A DNA stretch of 64,000 bases. It comes from Pterois miles (taxonomy: Eukaryota > Chordata > Actinopteri > Perciformes > Scorpaenidae). This document shows, in pieces, positions 50,901 through 61,600 of the stretch. Below the pieces are notes generated by a model, which worked only from the letters and a program-made list of their open reading frames with translations, did not search any database and was not told where the DNA came from. Location of the stretch: NCBI GenBank assembly GCA_947000775.1, contig CAMQGK010000052.1, positions 31,278,501-31,342,500 on the forward strand. Reading direction: 5' to 3'. Each line of letters starts with the position of its first letter. Positions within the stretch are counted from its first letter, which is position 1. The position numbers and the translations under genes were made by a program.

Positions 50901-53900
50901 TGCTGTTCCCCTGGAGGCCGTAGTCCCCCTCCGTCAACCGCCTGGTCACCTGCCGCCGGCAAAGCAAAAACATTAACGACTGGATCAATTCAAAACTGGT
51001 CGTCTATGAAGGCATTTCTACTGGAAGAAGGAACCTTTTGAGCAACTCGGGAAGGTTACTGTACTGTTGAGGGTGTAAAAAACAGACTCTGTGGCTGCTT
51101 CAAACTCAACTAACATCTTAACCACAAAACATGTACACAAGTACTGTAAATCACAAAATTTGTCCTCTGAATAGTATTGTTGCAACCTTTATTTAATTCA
51201 GTTTGTTTTTGTACATTTCTGAAATGCATTTGTTTTATTTATTTATTTTTAAGTTAAGTTATATTTACTCTTTTGTAAACATGCCTTAAACACACAGTGT
51301 GTACTGTACTCTGTATCTGTCCTGTGCAGGTGAATTAATGTGGGAAATACGTAGGTGCTGGGGATCAGGTGTGTCAATTTAATTCTTTCTTTTATTTATT
51401 CATATTTATTATTAGATTTATATTTATTAGTAATATATTTTCATTACATTTCTATTCTTCTTCTTATTATTATTATTAATGTTTACACTTTTATTTACAT
51501 ATAAAACATTATTATTATCATCATTATTATTAACTTCATTTATTTGGCATTTATTTTGGATAATACATGTAGGCATTATTAATTATTATCATTTCTTTCT
51601 TTTCCCTTGTTTTTGAATATTTTGTTTTTCAGAGAGTTAGAGTTACTATCTGTTTTTATATATACATTATTTCTTATGTTTAGGTTGTTGTACTAATTTG
51701 TCTTGAGGAAACAATAAAAAGCAACATTCAAATAACGGTAAATGGTAAACACAGAATGAGGGAAAACACATCCATCCTGACAAAAACAGACCACATGGGA
51801 ACAAACAAGGAATATTAAATATCAAAATATTTTCTGTTACCAGCGTTAATCTAAAAGTAGTGGTATCAGTATGTCTGTGCTTGTTAAATGCTAAAAATAT
51901 CAAAGCATAAGTTCACTCTCACCTCCTCAGTGATCTTAGATTTCCTCTTCAGGGTGAGCGACACCAGTTTATGTCTGATGCTGTTCCTCTTCTGGCTGTC
52001 GATGGAGCTGTTCTGTACACACAGACATGGACTGATGATGGCACTTTGTATGACGACCTGACCATCAGTCACAGTTTGACCCTTCAGCATCATCTCACCT
52101 CTCCTTCCACCTGCAGCTCCTGCAGCTCCCTCTTATAGGTCCTCTTCCCGAGCGTTTCATAGATCTTCGTCATGACGGGAATCTTTTCGCTGCCGTCATT
52201 AATGACCATCGGGCATTTGGGCTCTGGTAAGTCTCCCATGAACCTCAGCACGGTGATCCACACTGCCAACGCAGCCTGGAGGACACAACAGGACGTTTAA
52301 ATCAGCAGTGAGGTCTAGTGCTCCGCCATGTTTTTAGTCTTTATGCTAAGCTAACATCACCTCGGGCCAGAGGTGACGAGGGCTTTATGTTCTCACCAGC
52401 TGGTCTCCTTCGTCCTCGTGAAAGAGCAGAGGTTGTTTCAGTGGTCGCCTTATGTAGGTGTGAGTGGAAACACCCTGGAAGTAGGTGGCTGAAAATTTAG
52501 AGAACTTGTAGTCGGACAAATCCTCATCTTCCTCATCAGGTAACGGCGGCGCTTCATTCAGCACTTCCTCTGGAGCATCCTCACCATGTGGGGTTTTCTC
52601 CAAGTCCTAAAACCGAAAACACACACGTAAATATGTGTAACACATACTAGTTTAAATTACTGTTGCATATCACCGGTGCACTACCATCATTCCCACTACT
52701 AATAAAAGTCTTTTTTGCACTATAACCTGCATTTACCATTTTTATGCTACAGTTAAGTGAGGAAAAACTCTCATGATCATTTTCAAAGGGGTCCCTTGAC
52801 CTCTGACCTCCAGATGTGTGAATGTAAATGGGTTTTCTGGGTCCCCACCAGTCTCCCCTTTACAGACATGCCCACTTTATAATAATCACAGTCAGTTTAG
52901 ATCAAGTCATAGTCAAGTCAGCACTCTGACACACTGGCAGCTGTTGTTGCCTGTTGGGCTGCAGTTTGCCATGTTCTGATTGGAGCAGATTTTTATGCTA
53001 AATGCCGTACCTGTGAGTTTCTGGACAATATCTGTCATTGTTTTGTGTTTCCAATAATAAATATGTACATACATTTCCATAAAGCAGCATATTTGTCCAC
53101 TCCCAAGTTGAAAAGAGTATTAAACACTTGACAAATCTCCCTTTAAGGTACATTTTGAACAGAAAAATGTGCAATTAATTTGCGATTAACTGTGGACAAT
53201 CATGCAATTAATCTTGATTAAATACAAATTGATTGACAGTCCTAAAATACGGTATATAATCATGTGCTGTATGACAATAAAGCTGAACCTTCAACATATG
53301 ACACATAGAAACAGTAAACAGACAAAGTTAGCTACAAGGTAAAAATAAGAAAGTTGCCCATCTAGCGGGAAAAGAGCCTGATATATTCACAACTAAAAGC
53401 AGAGTGAATATTATAATCACATTTGTCAGGTGGCCAGAAACACAACTCTACATAAATGACAGTGTTGCTCTGTGTCGGCTGGATGTGGAAATAAGAGATT
53501 GTTTGTGAACAGGCTGTTAATAACAACTATGAACATCGTGGTGGTGCTGGAGGAAAAGTCAGGGGATCAGCTACTGGACCAACTGATAGATCTACATACA
53601 GTGTCCTCCCTTTGCTTCCAGTCAGACATAAGATAAGATAAGATAAGATATTCCTTTATTAGTCCCACAGTGGAGACATCTTTATCGGACTAAAAAAACA
53701 TGACCACATACTTCAAAACCAGCCGGAGCCTGTCCGTCCTGGTTGGGCAGCGGCCCGGTGCTCCCCAGGAAGCCAAACATGCGGTCGACCATGTCCGAGT
53801 GATCCACGGGCTGCTCCTTCTCCCTCTCCATCTGCTCCAGCAGCTCCTTCTTCCTCCTGGCCTCCTCCTTCTCCTCCCGCTCCCTCTCCTCCTGCTGCTG

Positions 53901-55580
53901 GGCCAGTTGGACGAGCCTCTCCTGGTGTTTCCTCTCCGCTTCCGCCTTGGCCCGCCGAGCCGTCATCTGGTACCGCAGCTGCTCCTCCTCGGCCAGGCGC
54001 TGGCGCTCGGCTTCCAGGCGATGCTGCAGCTGTGGGAGGAGCAAACAGAGGCAGGTTGGGTGTTACACTCACCAGCATTTTCTCTCTGTTAGACTACTTG
54101 TCTGTTTAAAACTAGAGCATAGGAACTGAAGGGAAACATTACAGGTGTAAACAGATGACTGACTAGAAAGAATATAAACTAGCTGAACGCAATAGACAGT
54201 ACTTTTATCTCTATTCAGTATTTGTAGGTTATTTAAACTTAACTGCTTCCTTGTCGGGTCACTGGAACTGCAGACCTGCTCAGGAATATTATTTGATAAT
54301 TCTCCGAAAGCTAGTTATGTCTTATCAAAAACTGAGATTAAACAAACATTTACAAAACAAGTAATTTATTCAACATTGTCTTTCAGAACAGGAAAAGAGG
54401 AAGAAATGTGCAACATTGGCAGATGGAAAAGCAACTATAAAAAGCTCACAAACATTTCCATATTACACAGACAGACAACATGCAACCAGGTTTTAACACA
54501 CTAATTAAAAAAAATTATGTGTAAAAGAAGGTTTTTATGGTGACATTGGTAAAGGCCAGGATCACATGAGCCTCTTCTTAACATGACTAGGATGCGCTGT
54601 CTTTCAAGGCCTCAGTATGCGTAAAACAAAGTGCTTTTCAGATCATGTGACAGTGGTTGAAGCCCTCTTTTACAAGGTGGAATCAAAGAGCGAGCTGCTG
54701 TAACTTTACCAAAACAGACAATCTGACATTTCTGCTTGCTTTGTTTCTTCACACAACTACATGTATTTTTTTTTTTTTTTTTTTTACCTTTGAGAAGAGT
54801 CAGGTTAACTGTTTGCTCCTGTTTCCAGTTTTTATGCTAAACTAAGCTAAGCTAACTGGTAAGCTGTAGCTTCATATTTAGCATAAGGTGGTGTCGAACC
54901 TTCTCATCTAAAGGCCTTTACACACCGGGGGCATGACGAATAAATGACAAAAATGCAAAATACTTGGCTGTATTGCATCAAAACTATTCATACTGAAGGC
55001 AGCGATGCAAATTTGTGACAGTTGCCACACTTTTTCAATAAAAGATTTGAATAGATTTGTGCAGGCAGAGGATCAACTACCAGGATCCTATTGACCCAGA
55101 GCAGCGTCTGATTGTCTGTCTGAACGTCCTGACACACCAAGCCGACGGTCGGGGCGTTGATGAGCATGTTGGCCTACTTTTTGGCTGTTCAGCTTAAACC
55201 AATCAGTGCACGAGAAGAGAAGCCAACAAGTAAAGTCAAGAGGAAAAGTACAGAAGGCTCCTCTCATTTTTCATCTTCATCTCATCTGATCATTCCAACA
55301 CGGACAGTTTCACAGCAACATCAGGAATGAAGCTAAGTGGTGAGTGAGAGTGGTGTGAAAATGGTCAGCAAACGCTGCTTTGTGTCATGTACGTATCATA
55401 ACAGCAGCTTGTATATCCGCCGTCCTCGGCCTTCTGGTTTCCCTTTTTGAATGACGAACACAGACTTCTGGTGTAGAGAGATATTTCATCTCACGCAGGT
55501 GCAGAACATACGTGTTACTTGCCGCTCGCTCTTTGATGCCGGTTTGGTGTGTCTGGGCCCTAGAAGTGCAGCAACTATAG

Positions 55581-55612
<32 letters not shown>

Positions 55613-58600
55613 ATATTTTAACTTTGGATAGCACCAGGCTAACTGTTTGCCCTGTTTCCAGTCTTCATGCTAAGCTATGTGAACCAGCAGCTAGTTGTAG
55701 CTTCATGTTTAGTGTACGGATGTGAGAGTGGTTTCGACCTTAAAATCCAACTCTCAGCAAGAAAACAAATAAGCAAATTTCCCAAAATGCCACATTATTC
55801 AGTTGCACTCTTTTATGGTCCAATCAGTATCTGAGGGCGTTTTCACAAGCCATGTCTGTTTGGCTGAATCAGAGTGAAATTGATTCTTTTGGTTAATTTT
55901 CAATTTAGTCTGGTTCGTTTTCACAGTGCACCAATTACAGCAGATCAGATAAAAACATTAAATCCCTGACGGGCATGTATGAAGGAGAAAAATTCAATTT
56001 CACAATTTCTTAACATCATTCCTCATGTCTGCCCTCATAACCAGTGGCCCTGTCTTACTGGCACGTCAACAACATGATATAGGTAGCAGTAGTAAATGTA
56101 ATCACTTTTTACCTCTGCCCTGAGCCTCTGATAGAGGCGTCTGGCTATCATGCCCCTGGTGTAGGCCTGAAGGGTCAACACGGCACGAAGGCGCCGCCAA
56201 AATGTCTGCCGGATGAGGAAGCCGCGGCAACGGGCTTGGATATGAGTAACACGGAGGCGAGTCATCCGGTAGCTTCTGTAGTGCTTCCTCGACCTGTAGA
56301 CGGCCTGGAGGCGCAGGAAGCCGGACTGCATCTGAAGAGGAGGAGCGAGTTTTAACAGCGGAGAGGATGTTAGTGTGACTTGTGCAGCTCATATAAGAAC
56401 ATAAGAGCAAATACATCTGAGAAAAACACTAACTCTACACACAGAAGGTGTAAAGGACTCACAATTTGGTAATTCTTCCTGCATCGATAACCCCTCCACA
56501 CCTTCTGGATACACAGCACAGCACTCCTCAGTCTGAGGAAGTGTTTCCTATGACAGAAGAGGACACAGAGACTAGATTTTAACCAGAACATAAACGAATT
56601 GGATCCTGAAACCCTCCTTTAGGCGCACTAAAGCTGGACAAACAATGTGCGATTTTAGAAATGTTGTGTACTTCCTACTCCTACTGTACAAGTAAACATG
56701 TGTGACGTAAAGCCAAAGCTCACGATTCACGTGCTCACACTGTACGGTCTGATCGTCAGCCAGCAGCTCCTGTGGACCGTTCGGGCTGTTGACAATCAGG
56801 TAAAGTTTGTTTTTTAGCAGAGGTCTGTGCAGGTCACAATACAAAAGGTAGAAATGTGATGCCTTGATCATCTGTGCCATCCTGTCTGCTGAAACGTCTA
56901 AAAAAAGGTAGGCGCCAGCATAACGTCATATGGATTCGCAGGTGGCAAGAAGACGTAGACAGTATGGCCTGTCCATTTTTCAGAGAGAAGCTGGCTATGT
57001 TTTAATATATCTATTGTACATTGTTATCTTGATAGCTATGCTCTCATTGTTGTAATTAGAGGAATAAAAAGGCGCTGACATGGAGGAATCGGGTCATGGC
57101 TCTGCTTCAATGGCTGAGCAAAATTTCTGACATGTCAGAAATTCATCCCACTGTTCAACATCCGAGTTAATCAGTCCTCGGTCCTCCCAACACCTGTCGA
57201 AACTCAGATTTGGTCTGACTCTAAAATGAGTCCTGTGGCTCAAAATTCTGACCAGATACAGGCTAAAATCATACAGAATATGTCCAACTTAAGTAGGAAA
57301 TATCTTGTTAAAAAATTAAAAATTAAAAAAACACACACACAAACAAACAAAACAACTGTGCCTGTTTTCAAGATAAAAATATGATACTTTGGGGTTTGGT
57401 GATTACGAATCGATCTCTGCCCCAGAAAGTCCTTCACCTTTCTATGAGTCCACGCACAGCCTTCTGGATGAGGATGACCTTGTCAGTGATGCCCTTGTCC
57501 CTCTCGATCTCCAGCTGCATGTCGTGGTGGTCCTGACAAGAGACAAGCAGAGACAAATAAAGAGGAGGGACAACACAGCCTCAGTGACCCAAAGATTACT
57601 TTTACTTACATATTCTTTGGTGAGCACTTAAACAAAGCAAAGTGTACTCTATATTTAGAGTATTTTCCATATTTTCTTTCTAACAGCCCTTTCTGATAGG
57701 GAGCTGAACCATTATATTGATCTCTTCAAAGCCACCAGACTCCATTCATAAAAACAGTCATTTTACCTCTAAGAACACAGGAACTGTTGGTCTACCGCTG
57801 CCTCGATCAGTTAGTTTGTGTTATTGTTTGACTTTGTGGAACCTGAACCTTAAAACACTTTAAAACACTCTGACCAATGAGGCAGCGGTAGACCAGCAAC
57901 CCCTGTGGTCAGCGAGGTAAAATTACAGGGTTTTTTCCACCTTTAAGAGCGCGCACACACACGCACGCACGCACGCGCACACATACACACACACAACCTT
58001 TAGGAAAATCTTGGTCTTCCCGATCTGCCAGTCATCATGCCTCCCCAGCCGGGCCAGGACTATCTGCTGACACGTCCCTCGCAGGTCTTCCTGATAGGAG
58101 AGCCAGCAACGTAAAAGTGACGACTCCTGGACCTTTAAAGACTGTTTTTAAGACATAAACTTAAATGCCGGTGGAACGCCTTCACACTTCTTTCTTTTAC
58201 AACCTGACTAACGGACTGCTCAATAATAACTGTGATAGTCTGAAAATAATATAGGGGCAGTAGCTCAGCCCGTAGGCACTTGGTTTGGGAACCGGAGGGT
58301 CACCAGTTCAAGTCCCAGTATGGACCAAGTATGGCGTGTGAACTGGTAGCTGGAGAGGTGCCTGTTTGACTGCCAAGCTATCCTTGAGCAAGGCACCAAT
58401 CATGTAATAATGATTGTAATGCATGTATTTAAGTCCTGCCTATGCATGTATGTATTTCAGGTCTGTTTGTGCTTGTAAAAAAATAATTATATTAAATAAG
58501 TAATTAAAATTATAAAAAAAACTGCATGACAGGTTAGCTGATTCCCCCTGCTTCCAGTCTTTATGCTAAGCTAAGCTGACCACATCCTGACCGTAATGAT

Positions 58601-61600
58601 CCCAATGCTTTCAGCAACACAATTAGACTTCCATTCAACCAATGTACACTAATGTGTCAGATATCTAAGTAGAAATGTAGTAATAATGTTACTGGTAAAG
58701 TTAAACAAGTTTAATCAGGACTGAAGAAAACAACAGAACCAGAACTGTAACAGGTGGTAGTGGCTGTATTATTGACCTGTTTGTGAGCAGGTTTGACGCC
58801 AGGCATCAGGACCCGGTAACGGTCCACAAACTCTCCAAAGGTGTATCTGATGGGATAGCCGGCCCGCCGTATCCTGATGGTCTCCATCATGCCAGAATAA
58901 CGAAGCTGACGAATACACAGCTCTCTGTCAAATAACTGAAAGCAAACAAAATTAAGAGCACGGGTTTAAAGATAATAAGAGGACGGAGCAAAAGTAAAGT
59001 AAAAAGAAGCACCCAGAGAATGCAATATGGTCAACCTTACAGATGTTTATACTACGTCGCTCTTACAGGAAGAGTTTGACATGTTGGGAAATATGCTTAT
59101 TAGCTTTCTTGATGAGAGTTAGATAAGAAGAATGACACCACTCTCATGTCTGTGAGGTTAACATGAAGCTACTGCAGCTGCAGCCAGCAGCTGGTTAGCT
59201 TAGCTTAGCACAAAGACTGGAAACAGGGGGAAACAGCTAGCCTAGCTCTGTCCAGGGGTAACAAAGTCACCGGTAGAAGCTTATTAATTAATACGTAATA
59301 TCTAAATAAATATGATTGTAAAAAAATTGTGAAAATAGGGATTTATGCCGTGTATTGTCATTTCAACACTTTGCTTTGTACAGGGTGTTAATTAGTGAGC
59401 TTTAAAAGGTGTTGGTAGGCAGTTTCCCCTTTTTCCAGTCCAGAGACACAACTCAGAAATGTTCTTGGGGGCTTTCATGATTTAGTGCTTCATAATGAAT
59501 AACTGACACCAGAGGGACGCAACAACAACACAGACTTGAGCTAAAAACAGGGATCATCTTAGTGAAGAATATTCAGGGACACACACATGAAATTGGTCTC
59601 ACCAGAGGTTTTTTCAGCTCGTTGGGTTTTATGCAGCGGACGAAGAACGGCTGACACACGCTGAGCGTCCTCATCAGCATCTCCAGGGAACGTTTGAACT
59701 GACTGCTCAGAGTGGGAGAGCGCTTCCTTGTCTCAGCACCCTGAAAACACACAAACACACAGAAATACATAAAACTACGTTTCACCTACTCAGATGAACA
59801 AGTGTCTCCTATGGAGGACGCAACATGCCAAAATAAAAAAATCAATCAATCAATAAATGATTCAGTAAATAAATAAAGAGATGTCATTAAATGTAGCAAA
59901 AATACTATTAAAATAAATGTAGCCATTAATTAATTGATCAAAAGTGACGTGTTTTAATTTGATTATTTACTTGTCTCTGTGATTTTTTATTTTGGCAGGT
60001 TCTGTCCTCCAGAGTCCAAAGAAAAGATAAAGCAAATAAACATGTTCATGATTTAATACTAATCCACACAAGACTGCAAATTTGTCATATTTTTTGGACA
60101 ATACCCATAATAACGATGCTATATATTTTTTTAACCTTCATCTTTTCAATAATTGCAGAAGTCTAACTCTCACCCATAAATAAGATACTACTGACACCCT
60201 CCCTGCAGACGCATCATTGACATGAATCAGTCATCCTGTTGCAGACCATATTTTACAGCCATATCCATTAACCTTAATCCTAACTAAACCTGGATGGGGC
60301 ATGGTGGGAGGTGATACAGTCCACTGATATGATGTGATATGAAGCTGCAACATCTCCTCTTTTTAACCCTTCATGGGAATCTGGAAACTAGTCCGACAGC
60401 TGGCTTTGGCAAAGTGCTACAAACATTTGATTTGTGCAGCTAAGTTTTGAAAATCAAATGTGGACAGATAAGTCTGTAATGATCCCAAAAGAATCCAAAC
60501 AAAGATATACAGTGACTGGACTAAAGGTTACATCTACAATGTTGAAGGAGAGACCACCGGCAGCCGGCGTGATTTTATGTGGATAAACACATTTTAAACA
60601 CATTGGTACACAACACACATTATTACTACTGAACACAGCAGACAAATGAAACAGGACAAAATCTCTGACAGCTGTCTTCTTCTAAGTGAAGCCAAAAAGA
60701 TTTGTTTCAACAGCCCCTCAGTCATTTCAAAATGTCCTGTCAAAAAAGCAACAACTGCTTTTGAGAGATGGATGAAGACTAGCGGTGTAGCCCCACTATA
60801 CGTGACCAGTTAGCATAGACTTGTATCTGCCCTGCCCCGCCGGTCACTTGTCCATCCTACAATCCCCCCGCCCCCTTCTCTACCAGCTCCACAAAAAGGT
60901 ATTTTATTTACAAAAGAACAACAGTACAAACCGTTTTCTGTCAGATGGATGTTTATGACATAAATCAATGAGGGGAAAAAGCTGTTAAAACATGTATGCT
61001 GTTCAAAAAATGAACTCAGTTAAAGACTATTTTTGTAACTAAGACTGAAAAAAAGTCTGGTTGTACACGCCCCCCCCTTGTTACACCAACAGCTTGGTCT
61101 GCATCGCAGGCCATCCCAGCATGCTTTGAGCAGTGAATCAGTCCCTTCTAAGGATGCTAAATTTGAAAAAAAAAAAAAAAAAATTACAGATAACCGACCC
61201 TTGTTAACCAATTATTAACCGTTAACCGACAAGATTTGTGCCTCACAGGCAGTGATACAGCAACTGCAGTATATGAGCACAACAGTTCACCATCAGGAGA
61301 GTTACTGTAGCAGCCATGGTGCTGCATTCACTGTCTCCAGTTCACCGTCCGGAGAGTTACTGTAGCAGCCATGGTGCTGCATTCACTGTCTCCAGTTCAC
61401 CGTCTGGAGAGTTACTGTAGCAGCCATGGTGCTGCATTCACTGTCTCCAGTTCACCGTCTGGAGAGTTACTGTAGCAGCCATGGTGCTGCATTCACTGTC
61501 TCCAGTTCACCATCTGGAGAGTTACTGTAGCAGCCATGGTGCTGCATTCACTGTCTCCAGTTCACCGTCTGGAGAGTTACTGTAGCAGCCATGGTGCTGC

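Noticed and set aside
53700..54092. Plus-strand and other minus-frame open frames of 120-130 codons across the charged-helix exon
   Set aside because: They are shadows of the E/R/K-rich myo7a exon. Only the minus frame containing AERKHQERLVQL matches myosin VIIa and ends at proper splice sites.
58254..58330. Possible tRNA gene
   Set aside because: Box A- and box B-like words are present, but no acceptor stem or anticodon arm can be closed. The sequence continues into a known type of SINE body.
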